Shown here piece by piece: positions 31,773 to 45,084 of a DNA stretch of 64,000 nt. Position 1 is the stretch's first letter; the number at the start of each line of letters is the position of its first letter. The stretch comes from Leucocoprinus leucothites (lineage: Eukaryota; Basidiomycota; Agaricomycetes; Agaricales; Agaricaceae): the NCBI GenBank assembly GCA_013368445.1, contig JAACJO010000031.1:186001-250000 (forward strand). Direction: 5' to 3'. The position numbers and the translations under genes were made by a program. The notes under the pieces are model-generated. The model was not told the DNA's origin and searched no databases. It saw only the letters and a program-made list of their open reading frames with translations.

Positions 31773-34163
31773 TTATTGAAGTTCGGCAGGGAGAGCGTTG
31801 TATCTGAAAACAACCCAATAAATTAGTATATAAGGTATATCTAGATCATAGAATACTGACGCAGGGCAGAGGGCTTCCCAAGCCTTGGATGGTTTGACTG
31901 TTGACTGGACAGTCGCGGGATCAACAAGCATGATCGTCGCAAGACCGGCTTGCTTGTGCCAGAAGATGTGGCAGTGGAAGAGCCAAGGCCCAGCGTTGTC
32001 GGTATTGAAGCGGATAGTGGTGCCGGAGCCTCCAACAGCTACAACCTATAGATCATACTCCAGTTAAAGAGTAAGAAAAATGGCTAATGCAAAGTATACA
32101 TACATCGCGCCTGATTGGGTTGACGGTATTATTGGCCGGGGAGCTCATCGATTTGATGACCTGGAAGTTGTTCTAGAAAATGTAAGTAATCAGTGTCTCG
32201 GTTGATTCGATACTTGACCACATGAACACTTACGCCATGGAGGTGAAGGGCTATTGATTCGGGTGGATTAGATGAGTTCTCAGTTTAGTGAAATGGACAA
32301 ATGCTTACGATGAGCGTCATCATCATCACTGAGAAACTATCATCAGAGCCAGCTTGATTGTAAACCTAGCGCATGCACTCACGTGGGGGGGAATACAATC
32401 TCGACCGTCTTATTTGCCGGCAGAACAAAAACGTTCTCTGTCGTATTAAAGTCACTTGGCTGAGAAGCACCTTCCATGACCCGCTCAAGGGTAGGGACTT
32501 TCTCGGGTAGATATGAGACTCCATTGACATTCCAGATGGCCTTTCCTGCAACCTGAAAGCCTCTGGGTTAATGAGGAGTGGATGGTATGATAATACGATA
32601 CATACGACTTCAAGGTCCATGGTAATAGTAATGTCTGGATCAGAAACCTTTGGAGGTGTTAAACTATCTGAGACTGAATACACAGATTGACTTACTGGGG
32701 TTGGGGTGAAAGGCTGCGAGGACAAATGAGCCACACATATGAAGATGAAATTTCAATACTTACGACAAGGTCTGCCTCAATAAGAGCTCCATCGTCAGGA
32801 CCCAGAGTCATCGGCCCAGTTGGGTCGGCTTCCGAAGCACCCTCGTAACGAATAATAGCACGGGAAAGCGTAGCATTTTCTGCAGAGCATGCGTTAAATC
32901 ATTCAAGAAGTAGACTTGCGGAGGATAACTCACGGTTTGGGTTGCGGGCGGGGGATCCACCGACGAAGGGAGCGTTGAACCAGTAGTTCCCAACTGGTTG
33001 ATTGGCTTCCAGGATAACGGAATAACGTTGACCAGCGAATATCTCGATCTTCTGAACTGTGAGTGGCTGAGTTGCCTCGCCATCCGCCTCAATGACAGCT
33101 GAAATTGGCTAAGCACAAAATTCTTAATCGAAAGCAGGGGAGACGTACTCAGGTTATGGCTATCGGCGGAGATGGTAAAGACATTGCGGGCCGAAGCGTT
33201 GATGACGCGAAGGCGGTAGCGCTTGCCTTGGACAACATTGATGACCGACCAGGGAACTTCTGGGCCGCCATTGAAGCGACCAGCGCCGTTGACCAGACCG
33301 GAGTCGGAGACTGGGACAATGCCAGTGGCAGCATATCCCTCCATGAGAGGAAGAGTAGAGTTCTGCCACCAGTCCGCAAGTTGAACTATCTATGAAGTAT
33401 ATTAGTAGTTTTAAAGTGGCCTCAAGCAGTTAAACCTACTGTAGATTTATCATCGACATCATAAAGACTCCGATGAGGATCTTCGGGGTCGTAAATAATG
33501 AGTGGGCCTCGTAAACCCTATGTATAAGTGAGAATGGATTAATCTCAAAAGAAAAAGCGTCTCTCACATCGACATATTGAACACTGAGTTCACTATGGTA
33601 CCAGAAAGTACCAGTCTGATCGTCAAGAGGGATTTCGTAGGTAAAGGTACCTTCCGGTGCAATCGGGCATGAATTAACAAATGGCTCGGCCTCATCATAA
33701 GCGTTCGCCGTGCGGAAGAAAATGCCATCGAAATTCTAGAAGGCCGTAAGATTCTATGTTCGTGCGCAAAAAGTATACACATGGACTTACAAATGCAGTA
33801 CTACGACGCATGGTGGAATCAGTCTGTGTGTGGTTATATAGACATGTGTGTCAAAAACTGCTTGCGGCGACTTTGGACAAAGAACTCACCAACTTGTTGT
33901 TAACGGTGACTCTGAGAGTCTCGCCCTTGTTGACAAGAATTGCAGGGCCAGGGAACTGGCCGTTCGCAACAACGGTACCTAAACCATGTCAGCGACTCGC
34001 GGCGATATCAAACGCCCCAATACATACTTCTGTTGAAGCCATCGGGCGCAAGGTTCGCATTGACAACGTCAATGTTGAAGTCCTTGACTGCGCGAGCCTG
34101 AACAGCTGCAGAGAGTGCAACCTTGAAGAGCGAGAAGAAGAGAGCTGCAGTGAATAGTTGCAT
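31773..34163 (-). CDS. Laccase-family multicopper-oxidase-like protein with degraded copper sites
   Basis: About 15 exons on the minus strand splice without a stop. The start is [20 protein letters not shown], a signal peptide, and the end is ALPAELQ. The three-cupredoxin framework is clear: [81 protein letters not shown] and [20 protein letters not shown]. Laccases bind copper through HWHG (L1), HSH (L2), HPFHLHGH (L3) and HCHxxxxH (L4). Here L1 reads NFDG (33724-33735), L2 reads HSE (33589-33597), L3 reads IALHLHGN (32234-32254, plus the next exon), and only L4 is intact (HCHIFWH, 31956-31976). The T1 His and several T2/T3 His are therefore missing. Classical laccase activity is unlikely. 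The long intact frame suggests it is still maintained. Confidence 0.85.
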
Positions 34164-36011
34164 CGTTGAAACTTTACCACCTGGCGAAAGTCTGAGCCTT
34201 ATTGCATCTCCTTTATATACCCATTTTTTGGGAATCCGTATGTACTCCAACTCGCTATATCTCCGTATATCGTGGGTTTCGTAGAGAGTTTTTTGCGCGA
34301 CACTCGACGAGGCAAATGCTCAATCGCTCGATGCGACCAGCCTGGTTGAGATTCGAGAAATATGATAGGCCAGCCAGGACAAGACTGAGGTGAGATCGCC
34401 GCGGTGGAACTGGACTCGATGGACTGAGGAATGCCAAGAGCAAGTCCGCGAGAAATAATCGACAGCGGTACCGATTGTCGGACGGGTTGCTGGGCGATGT
34501 ACACGCCTGCTCTGGGAAATCTTGTGAAAAATAAATTTAAGTGATTGGTCTACTAGAACAACAGGGCCATTTAAAATGAGCGCAGCGACAAATTGCTCAA
34601 ACATATTTTTAGCAAGCACGAGAAAGTGAGAGAAAATAACTTCTGTTGCTTAGGAGGCTCCATCATGACATTCGTGATCCCAGTAATCCGAACCCGTATC
34701 CCTTGCTGCTGTCGCTTGAGGTAAAACCCAAGCTTCACCTAAGAGGGCATGAGGACGGGGTAGAGCACCAAAGGCCATTCACATGAGGTGTCGCGACACT
34801 GGTATAAAGGCAAGGAGTCAGTTGCTGATGCAGGCAGTGTCATAGCCTGTGGTGCATGGGAGCTTGATTAAAACCGACTATGTAGATATGGTGGTTCTGG
34901 GCGGCGTGAGTGTGTGTGATGGTGGTCAAAGCCAAAAGGTCAAATTCTCATTTGTCAGTATTTTCCCATGATATCAGCCAGGGTCGATGACAACCTTGGA
35001 ACCTGCAACCCTTCCATATCGAACTCAACGCTCAACGTTCAGGTCTCAAGAATGGAGTTTCGTTAAATATGAATCACTTGGCTTACCCGGAATCTATGCA
35101 AGAACCGTGAGCTGTGTCCTCTAGGACATCCACCGGATCGCTGTCGCTGCATCTCTCTTGACGCCACATTGGCGAGCGACTCCTACTTGGTTTCGATCTG
35201 ATCAACTCGGGAAAATACTCCAATCACCGAGGTAGCGTACATGGGATCGACGCAGAGGTTTTTTCGTCCCACAGCGACCCACGATCCTGGTAAGGAGGCT
35301 TCTCTGCTTGGGAGTATGGGGAAATTCTTTCGGTCCCGCAAAAGTTTTCACATCGCTGCGGATCGCGAAGGTGTTCGGAACTCGTCTCTCCTTTCAGGAT
35401 CGAGGTATAATTGTGATGTAGTTGGTCAGCTGAGAACGGTACGCACATTGTTTCTAAATGCGTGCCGTCTGTTGGTGCCCCTTCAAAATTTCGTGGCGTC
35501 ATAGCATCATCAGTGTGTGTGTCCTTAAAGTCTGCGAAATACAGGTTGGTGTCGATAAGTACAAAAAGGAGCCATGTGTTAGGGGAGGGCAGGAGGCATG
35601 GCCCTGAGGATAGAATCCAAAGAGTAGTCAATGATGTGGGATTTTCAGGCACAAGTTTTAAACTCTGTTCCCAGGTGGGAAACAGCTCTCAATACATACC
35701 AGTTGCGATCTACAGTGATGAAAGTTCATTCCACCACTCAACTTTTTTGTTTCGCATAACGAAGGTTCATTGGAGGGCACCAATGGAAAGTTAAATATCA
35801 AAGACTCCACGTGAAGGTAACAACCGGGCAATTTGCCAGTCCGTCATATATAAGCAACAAAACAACGCCGTACGAGTATGTTATCCAGAGCTGATTAACA
35901 ATTACGAACAAGGACAGTCCTTCAAAATAACAGGGCCCAAAGATAAGTATAAAGATATCGCGAAACCGAGAGAATAAGACAGAAGAAACATCAAATAAAT
36001 AGCTCGAAATT
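34164..36011. other. Intergenic, no supported gene
   Basis: Promoter side of the laccase-like gene and the 3' flank of the Rab gene. Frames at 35224-35652 (minus) and 35462-35794 (plus) overlap each other and show no known motif. Confidence 0.5.
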
Positions 36012-37382
36012 TTATGTGCAACAACCGTTCCTGATCCTTTCAATAGTTTTGAGATGCAACCGATTGTCCGTTCCAAGCCTAATCGTCTCTACCCCACTCG
36101 CCTCGCGGTAATGTAGTCGCCGGGCTTCAAAATATTCTTCATATTCCATCTTCCGCACAACTCTTGCCGCAATATGCTCAAAGAGTTCGCTTACTCCTTC
36201 CCCCGTCTTCGCAGATGTGAAATGTAAACTTGGACCTCGCTCAGGAGGCAGAGGAGGCCCAGGGGCAGGACTGCCGTTTGGATCGGGTAAATCCAAAGGG
36301 TCGTCTTCTGGCGTCGTACTTGCCGTCTCATTCAAGCCGTTGCTGCTTGCTGCATTTTCCTGCTGCTCGCGTGCAAAGAGACTCGGGGTAATGGTTGCGG
36401 CACTACCGCTACTGGTACTCCCGGTCGATAAGGCTGTCGGCCGGCGCTGCCGAAGTGCAGGGGCTGTGCGAAGTATAGGTGTAGACGCCGAGGTCGACAG
36501 GGTAGATGATGGGGGCTCAGGTGAGGAGCGAGCGGTGTGGAAGGCGTCCGTGAATACGGATGAAGATGGAGTCAGGTATACTGAGGCGGTAGTGTTGATT
36601 GAAGATATACTGTTGAATTTGCCATTCATGGATTTTGTAGTTGATCGAAGACGGTCAACAGGGCTTTGTCTGGTACTGTCTGTAGGGGAGCTACGAGGCT
36701 TGATGTCAATGGACGGAGATTTGTGGACATGTATTGGGTATGAGGTTGGAGGGGTGGTCGATGTGGTAGAAGGTGGGGAATCCCGCGAGGGTATAAGCTC
36801 GGCCAGAAAATGATGGATTACGTCCAGGGATATCCGTTCGTCTTGAACATCCTCAGCAAGGTCTATCTTATTGCCGACCACAAAGCACGGATGTTCAAGT
36901 AGGTCCTCTTCGGACAGAGGTACCCCCACACAGAACTCCGCCCACCATTTCTTCAGCGCGTCCAGAGTTTCTGACTGGTGCACGTCGAAGGCTAGTATGA
37001 CTGCATCCGCTCCTCTGAAGAACGCAGTTGATAGGCTTGAAAATCGCTCTTGTCCAGCAGTGTCCTGTCTCCCTCGGTCAGCCTCGACAAGAAGAGCAGC
37101 GCTCAATAGTATCGAAAACGGACCCAAATTTGGATTGTAACACTCTGTTCTGGTTTTGTAGGATGAGGGACTGTTTTCGCAATAAAATCTGCACCAATGG
37201 TGGCCCGGTAACCACTTGAGAATCTGCCGGAGATGTACTGCAAGATCCTATATGAGAAGTGGTGGGAATGACATCAATACAACACAACTCACCTGTCCAC
37301 GTAAACTGGTCTTTCCAACACCTGAAGCGCCTATTATGACCAGCTTAATGGTGTGCATCGCCGTCGCCGCCGCTGTCGACAT
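36012..37382 (-). CDS. Rab7-like small GTPase with long insert
   Basis: Three exons (37382-37293, 37237-37124, 37064-36012) give 418 residues. The GTPase motifs are all present: G1 GASGVGKTSL at about 18-27, the switch I Thr in YRATIGADF, G3 WDTAGQERF, G4 NKIDL and G5 SAKTGEG. The C-terminus NGCCT offers tandem cysteines for geranylgeranylation, so it should sit on membranes. WDTAGQERFSSLSTAFFRGAD resembles Rab7/Ypt7, which directs late endosome and vacuole traffic. It is about twice the normal Rab size because some 160 residues rich in Ser, Thr and Pro lie between G4 and G5. The frame is continuous in the last exon, so the insert is encoded, not an unspliced intron with stops. Start chosen at MSTAAA, the first Met before G1. 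Confidence 0.87.
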
Positions 37383-37706
37383 TCACTTTGAAGCATGGAG
37401 ATGGAAGCTGACCAGAAGCAATTATATCACACTAGTGTCCAAACTCTTCGCAGATTGTGGCTGTGCTACGTGTGCTTGACAAACAATCAGCTGATCGGCT
37501 TTCCTTCGGACCGTCCGGGCCAGCTCTCAAATTATTTGAGCACTTCTAGCCCAAGTTCAATTCTAGAGGTAACTCCTAACAGCAGATCCCCTTTCAAGAA
37601 CTTAATTTATCTGGCAATGCATAGAAATTAAGTTACATATGTATATAATAAAACTCGATAACAGTGTCCGAACCCGAATAGAACAAGTAACAAGTTGACC
37701 AGCTAT

Positions 37707-39422
37707 TTATGCTAGGAAGACGAAGATATCGTCAAGGAAAGACCAGGCAGGAGCCGCTCCGCCATGGAAGGCAAGAGTGTCACCACCAGTCGCCACAACC
37801 TTGAGTTCATAATATTTCCAATCACTGAAACCTGGCTTAATGGTCTGGACAACCTTTCCATTCCAAAGGACATCGACAAAAGCGTTAGCTTCAGCGGCGG
37901 GGTCCGAGTTGAACGCGCTTGAATGGAAGAACGTAATCAAGTACGTCGCCCCTGGTATGGTGTCCAGTGTATGGGTGGGTGTGATTGTCCCAGCTAAAGA
38001 ATCCGTTCCGAACCCGGAACCCAACAAGGCAGCCGAGTCGCCCGAGTGGCCGTAACCAGCGTGATGGATTATTTCAGCGTCAAAGTTTCCACCCGCAGGG
38101 CTTGTTGCCGTCCAAAACTGGGTGGAGTTGGTCCAGCAAATATCGGTGGACCGACAGGCAGCATAAGACTCGAATCCGCCGTCCTGGAGGAGCGATTTGC
38201 GTTTGTAACCACGAGAATAAGTGACCTTGAGATCACCCTGACCGAAATTGTTGGCGGTGGACGCATCGGATACGAGGTAATACTAGTGGAGATTGGGTTA
38301 ACACATTCATCAAATAAGTGTTCTGCGACTCACGAAACTGCAGGTGTACGTTGTAGGATTACCGTTTACAACGGCACGCCAGATGTTGAAGTATTGACAA
38401 GCACCACCGTTTCCATCAGGTCCACGGGTATTGCACAGTTGAGCACACGCATCAACGTCATATCTGTCAATGAAGGCGAAGCCCATATACTACAAAGACT
38501 GAGTTAAGGATCGGAAGACCTATTAGACACTTACCCCAGGAGCATTGTTTGCACCACCCGTAGGACCAAATGTTAGCTCATAACCCTCAGGGGCAGGCGG
38601 ATCGAGAAGTGTCGTGGACGCGTATCCGCTGCTGTTCTGGATATAGACTAATGGGGCCGGAAGAGGTTCCAATTGCTGGCCGCCCATGTTTGTCTTCTCC
38701 GCAGCAGTGTGAACATCGCCGTATGCAGCACACTTGAGGTTAGACCCTGGGTTAGATGACCAATCCAAACCAGGGTTATTGAGCTCGTAATACAAGTTAA
38801 CGAAGACTAACGATTGACAAAAAATCAAATTTAGTATCATCTATTAATGGAAAGACAATCGACGTACCGCATTCTTTGATGCCACTGCAGAATTTGAGAC
38901 AGTCGTCAACGTTATAAGTGTGATTGGACACCACTGTGAAGGTCAGATACGCAGTTCCCTGGATGGAACCGTCGCGGTCAGTTAGACCCGTCCCACTTCC
39001 TTCGAAAACTACATCATATCCGTCAATCAAGCGCTTGGAAAGGTCCTGGGAATGCCTAGCAGTGGAATTGTTATCACTGGGAGGGATGGTACTGTTAGTC
39101 AGTTCGCCATCAACAGCAGTGATCGTGACAGGTGGGGGAGGCAAATCAGGCGGGGCATCAACTGGCGCGCTGGACTTCTGATCAACGATTTGCACGGTAG
39201 AGGCGATGGTGTCCGAGTCCGTATCAGTGCCGTCAAGAGTCAAGGAGTTGTTCACAGGAGTCGCAGGCTCAAGGAGAGTGTTCGGAGCTATTATTCTTCC
39301 AGAGGCTGCCGCTAGATGTAGCGGATTTAGTCAGCTCGTTATCGACGCGTCAGAAACGGATACATACCAGTTACAGATGTTGCAAGGGCCACGAGAGGGA
39401 GAAAACGAAGGAGGTTCCTCAT
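37707..39422 (-). CDS. Secreted two-domain protein (Apple/PAN-like plus DUF642-like)
   Basis: Five exons join in frame from MRNLLRFLPLVALATSVT (signal peptide) at 39422 to IFVFLA. A Ser/Pro/Thr-rich linker is followed by YDVVFEGSG and a cysteine-rich module with DDCLKFC, ACAQLCN and a CQYFN segment, which resembles PAN/Apple folds. The C-terminal part (QDGGFESY..., AALLGSG, IPGATYLITFF, FLDDI) resembles the galactose-binding-like DUF642 fold of secreted wall proteins. Together this resembles fungal proteins annotated as 'fruit-body specific', but I assign that only tentatively. It probably binds carbohydrate at the cell surface. Divergent from the FMO cluster beside it. Confidence 0.68.
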
Positions 39423-41777
39423 GGTCGCTGGGAGAAACTTCGTAGGCTTAGAGTTCACGAAGCCGGGTTTTATGCTACTCTAGATTCTTCGGGAACTTCT
39501 GCGGCCCGCCCTCGAAGGCTCGGAATCTAGAACTGTGATTCACGTTCCTCGCTTCCACGCGTTGTTTATTCCTGGCAGATAGGTACGCAATCCACGTTGA
39601 TTGATCGTTGTAGCAGCTACATGGAATACTTCGGTGACTTGCACACTTCACAGTAAACGTCAATCAAACGGGACATGGATGCCGCCGCACCCGCGTCATG
39701 AACGGGGGGTGTTTTTTGAGAGACATCCTATTGACAGCAAGAAGTTTGGGTGCTGGGCGAAAGGCTTGAGTGATTTCTGGGGTTTAGGACCACACGCGGT
39801 AGATTCGAAGCGGGGCTGTTGAACGTTAGATGTTTCATGAAGGAACCACGTGTAACTGGTAGATATAAGGTTCTCGGAGCAAGAAATTATTCCGTCTCCC
39901 GAATGGGTGCCGTCCAGAGTTTGTTCGAGGACAAAACATTGATTCGACGCGTCAAATCGAGAATATAGTAGTCGATAGTATGTTGTGATCACCATCAAGG
40001 GCTGAGCCTGGAACGTGGAGATTCGGCCTTCACTGCACGTATAGTAATACATGAGAATTTTGATTGAGAGTGCAGTCCAGTGTTCCCTGTCTTGAAGTGA
40101 AGTGGACGTGAAAGAGGAACAAGGTTGTGATGTGAAAAAAGCGCCCGTTACATGACGCATTCTCACGTGTCAAACCATCATCCTGAATATGATATCATAA
40201 AAAGGACTTGGCCTATCACAGGAATATACCTTCGTAACCAACTATTTATGTTTCCCTGAGCAACGGCTGCCATATAGTTTAGTCGACCACCCATTCCCTG
40301 CTGAAAAACTCTGGGAGACGAAAAGTTTGGTGTTTGATAATTCAGATGAACTGCCCTGACTCTTATCTTGTGCCTTGATCGTGCCATGTCACCGAAGTAC
40401 ATCATGCTCGACATGTTACTAGACGTCGCAGCTCATGTTTTTCGATTCTTGTTCCTCAAATGTATATCTCTCGGACTTTCATTCCCACCCGTCGAGTACT
40501 CCGACAGGGTCCCTCAACTTGACCTTCCAGGCCACTGTCGCACCATAGATGCCAACTAAATCAATACGTTGCTTGTCTTGTTGGACTGTCTACAACGTGA
40601 CAAGACCCGCTTCCAAGGACTGTTCTTGATACACACATGCGAGTAATCTTCGGAAGCACGACGCTCACGGCGAGTCTCTCAGTTCTATTCAAAGGCCACG
40701 TCAAGAAGATTGTTTTCCCGACGCTCTCACCTCCGGTGAACGGCGTCATTCGCACAGGCCGCAGAAAGTCATGTCTCAAAGCTATTAAGGTTATAAAAGG
40801 TGCGTCCTGGTGCCTGAAGGCCTGAAGGCTGGAATTCTGGAAGTTCAAACAGCGAGCTCTCAGCTAATGGCTGTTCATTCCTGTCTGTGGTTTTACCCTA
40901 CTTGGGTAACCTCAAGCCCGCGAGTACCTTCAACATTGAGGTCCGTTCAGCAAGCATCACAAGTTACAATCATATGAATGACTTCATCACATCAGACGCC
41001 AGGCGAAAAAAGCCGCTCATCATTTGATAGCGCTGACTACAGAGGAGATAGAGGGGCATACTCGGCCAGCATTCCGAAGTGCCAATTATATCCTCAGCTG
41101 CAGCCGTGGTCTATAGGTCACTCAGTGTCCTGTTCCGGCAGCTATGTTCCTCAGCTTAACGGCGAACTGATCTCCCTCGGCGGGTTTCCAACTTTAGAAT
41201 CATATTTCTTGAACCGGTCACTGACCTCGTCGGCAAGCAAGGGTGAGTCGAGGTTTCTCTGCCTGTTCTTCGCCTGTATCTTCTGCTAGGATTCACTCTC
41301 GTCCAGGCTTTACCCTCAAACCCCGACCCAGGTAGTCGGGCGACTGGCTTATCCCGATGCGGCTCAGAATTTCAAATGCGCAGATTAGGGTATTTCTCGC
41401 AGTCGAGAAGCCTCCGAGTCGGGGAATGGGTGATTGTCAAACGCTAAGCGGTCGCTTATCTTCTCAGGTTCCTCGACGGCAATCAATATAGCAGGTCCCA
41501 CGTATTTGGGTACAGAGCTTCACGGTTTGATGGGTATGTCGTAGAACGGGAGGTTATTATCCTCGCCCTAGCGAACTGGCGAACGCAAAGAAGATGCTGC
41601 GTCCTTGGGATTCTGGCTCGTTCTGGCTTCTATATCCTGGCTCATTCTGCTATCCCGTGCATTCCAGAGAAGGAACTACGGAGAAAGTGCGATAAGATCT
41701 ACAGTATAGTGTAAACATAGTAATCGACACCACCGCTTAATATTAGGCGCTTATGGCTCAAACGTCATTTAAGTCGT
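39423..41777. other. Intergenic, no supported gene
   Basis: A 2.3-kb gap. Frames at 39696-40166 (minus), 40561-40848 (minus) and 40978-41289 (plus) have no recognisable motif or splice partner. TATA-like sequences do not lead to a convincing start. Confidence 0.45.
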
Positions 41778-44134
41778 CTACCAATAATCGTTGTAAACAG
41801 CATCATACATGTCGGCCTCATCTATAGTCATTGGAAAGTCGGCATACATATTTTCAGCTCCGGGGATGGTAACATTGCGAACCAGCCACGGATCTCCGTA
41901 AAGGGCGCGGTACCATAGAGGGAGAATCTGAGAAAGCCTATCAAGGTTCAAGACATGAGAATGGCCGGAGGGGATGCAAAACGAATAGACATACTCAAAA
42001 GGTAATCCATTAATCTGGCGACCACCATATTTATCGGCGGCGGCGTTCAGCCAACCTCTGAAGAACCTCACCATGCCTATGAAGTGGCCGGGAAATTAGA
42101 AGGCTGTTCAGTGACTTATGTGGGAAGACGAACCATCCTCTCGTTTGCCGAGGAATGAGAAATGTTTTCCGTACCCGACTTCTTCTACTCTTTTGTTGTA
42201 CAACTTCCACATCTCTTCTCGAGTCGGCAAATGAGCTTTTTCTGCCCAAACCATGGAAATTGCCAATGATTGAAACTCGGCGTAGGTAAACGTTGATATT
42301 CCCATATTAGCTATAGATGAACCAGTCAGTTTGGATTGACCCCATCCGGTTACGTGTGACGCACAATTGACGAAAGCGAGCGTAGGATTATCGATGTAGA
42401 ACGTGTCGAGGTGAAGTGACCTAAGATGACTTCCGTCCGTGATGATAGGCTTGACTCCAGCATCTGGAGGTGCTTCGTCCGTCCGTCCAAGTGCAGGGTT
42501 ATGATATTCTGGAAGGAAAGGATAAGAGTAACGGAATCCAGTTGCAAAAAGTACGTGATCAATGCCAGAGAGTATAGTGCCATCCACTAGCTCAATTCTG
42601 GACTCTTGGATGGTTGCACTGGGAGAGTAAAATCGCTTGATCTCAGCGACAATAGAGACGTTTTGGGGAATTTGACGAATAAAGTCGATAAGACTTGGTC
42701 GTTGGGGGACTGTGGGTTCGATTCAGAGATACACAACCTAAGAAGCTTAGATCTCCGGTACCTTTCTCAGGCTAAGGGATAACGCAAATCAGCTGGAGAG
42801 CTGAAACCTGGGGAGCATTGGAACCACATACTCTGACGGATTGGTAGATTTTTGCAGCATGAGTGCTTACTTCCCGAGAAATCTGGGACCCGCTAGCCTG
42901 CAAAATACGTCAAATGGGATCAGTATTTGAATTATGGAATAGAATGTCACTGGCGTACGGCTGCACCAACAATCAATATCGTTTTTCCTGCATATTCCTC
43001 TGGATGGCGGTACTGTCTTGAGTGTAAAATATCCTCAGGAAACTGTTTCGCCCATTCCTCAAGCCCTGCAATTCGCGGGATGTTCGGCCCATTGTAGCGA
43101 CCAGTAGCAATGACTACTGCATCAAAGTCCTTGATTTTGACATTAAGCCATCTGTACTAGAGCCAACCAGAGCTACGTACCTGTTTATTCCACGTCACAC
43201 GGTTCAGGCCATCCTCAATCACTTCTATCTGCCTTGTTGTTAAAGTCCACCCAATCTGGTTGCCAGAGGAATCAAGGTGCTTCTGAATGAGTTCGACGCG
43301 AGTGTTGTATGAGACGTCTGGGCTGTTGTCGTTGGTATTGACACCATGCCAGGAGGCAAATGTACGGAGATAGCGGGCAACCTTGGCTTGCGGAACGGCT
43401 AAAGCAATCAGTTTGAGTCAGTTTCTTTTAGAAGATGAGAGAACCTCCGGGGAGACGCACCCCATTCAGTCCCGTCTGGCCAAGGAAATCCACGGATCTG
43501 CTGTGTGTTCAGAAACGCTTAATGGCGACTCAAGAAAGGATGTACCTCTTGAATAGGCTACCCATTCGTTAGCTCGACACTCTAGCATATTCAAAGAAAG
43601 TAGATACTCACAACAGGAGCATTGGTTTTCAGCCCATACCAAACCGGCTTAGGTGCCCTATGCAGTCTTCTCTGTAACGCACACAGGGTTCGGTTATCAT
43701 ATTCCTCGACGTAGGGCAGTGGAGCATCTTGAGGTGGAAGCGAGGGCTCAAAGTCCGCTACTGCGATGGGTGCATTAGGAATAGGTGGGCTGAGAGGGGC
43801 TTCTTCTGTATAATGCCAGACTCCGCCTGGGAGTGAGTCTCGTTCAAAGATGTGAACGTCAAAACCATCCTGCTTGAGCTCGCGATAGGCGATGATACCC
43901 CTATGTGATTCCTTCGTAACGAGTCCTCTTGCCATAGACGACCAACACGAAAACTTACCCTACACCGGCTCCAATCACAGCAACTCGCTTGACAGGCCAT
44001 CCGAATTCGTAACCCTTATAGGATAGATTTACCTCGCTGTCTAGAGGATATCTGAAAGTTGACTGCGAGGACAAGGCTACAGGTAGGATCGCCGCAAGCA
44101 GCAGGACAGAACTCGGGAGGTGCGGGCCTTTCAT
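41778..44134 (-). CDS. Flavin-containing monooxygenase A, with signal-peptide-like start
   Basis: A multi-exon gene that starts MKGPHLPSSVLLLAAILPVA, a signal-like stretch, and ends YNDYW. FAD motif GAGVGGGIIAYREL, then FERDSLPGGVWHY; the NADPH motif YAGKTILIVGAA with the next exon ASGSQIS; the FMO hallmark before it in SRQYRHPEEYAGK; and ATGFRYSYPFLPEY near 42520. It should oxidise N- or S-containing or ketone substrates with NADPH and oxygen; the substrate is unknown. A 12-nt micro-exon (43546-43557, PIQE) precedes IRGFPW. Next to FMO B on the same strand; the two are tandem paralogs. About 11 exons; boundaries of the smaller ones need transcripts. Confidence 0.85.
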
Positions 44135-45084
44135 CTCGGGACGATATGGTCAGGGTGGAAGCATACAAAGTGACAGGAATAACGTTTGATATACACCGAA
44201 CCGAGTTGATTGGCGCCCAGACGTAAAAATTAAGTGAAATGACGAAAGAAATTGCGCAATCTAATAGCCGACTCCTGCTTTCAAATGCTTTGAAACCAAC
44301 GAGCGCCTGGTAGACATGCTTACTGATTAACTCGATCTAAGTTGAAAGCCTGGAAACGAAAGCCCTGACTTTCCCTGGATCGAGTATCAAGCAAACCCCC
44401 TACACTCACCAAGAATAGTAATGTGACAGGAATAGAAGATCACGTATAAAGACGCGATGATGAGGCTATAAGAGAATGACCTCCTACTAACAAATCCAGG
44501 GCCTTGCCTCAGTCCAGTCGTAGGATTGAACTCCTGGCAGGCCAAATCTAGTAAGGGATACCAAGTGTAATCCCGGATTGGGGATAAACCGGTCAACTCA
44601 AAACTCAGATTAGACAGGTCAAACGTAACTAGGATTTCTAGATAGATTTTTCTTGGTCCCTACGGACTTTCCTACTTAGCTCGAGCTTGTGGACCCCTAA
44701 TTCCACCATTGGTGGCAGTCGATTTCAAAACGTCGCAAATTAAAAACGGTGACACGAATTTGGCAAATTTCCTTAATGGATCATGAATGAAATTAGCGTC
44801 TTACCTCAGTGGATCACTGACTGTGATCATCATAGTGCTATGTAGGTGAACGAAAGGCTTGATAGTATAGGAAGGGGAAGTTAGCGAGCTGACTCAAATT
44901 CTCCAGTCCGGCCTGCAAGCGGTGTAATACTGGGCTTTTCCCCCGAATATTCTGTTTGAATCCTGCTAATCCTTGTGTTCTACGGGAGAGTTTGCAGGGT
45001 AGTTACATATAATAGATAGCGCCAATCCGAGGCACAACGCCCTCGAACTTGGCCATTACATCAGCAACGATCCAGTATCCTACA
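44135..45084. other. Spacer between FMO A and FMO B
   Basis: Promoter of FMO A and 3' flank of FMO B. No gene recognised. Confidence 0.5.

Noticed and set aside
36217..36813. 198-codon frame on the plus strand
   Set aside because: Antisense to the Ser/Thr/Pro insert of the Rab gene; no independent evidence.
40978..41289. 103-codon frame in the gap before FMO A
   Set aside because: No recognisable domain or promoter, and no relative in the window.
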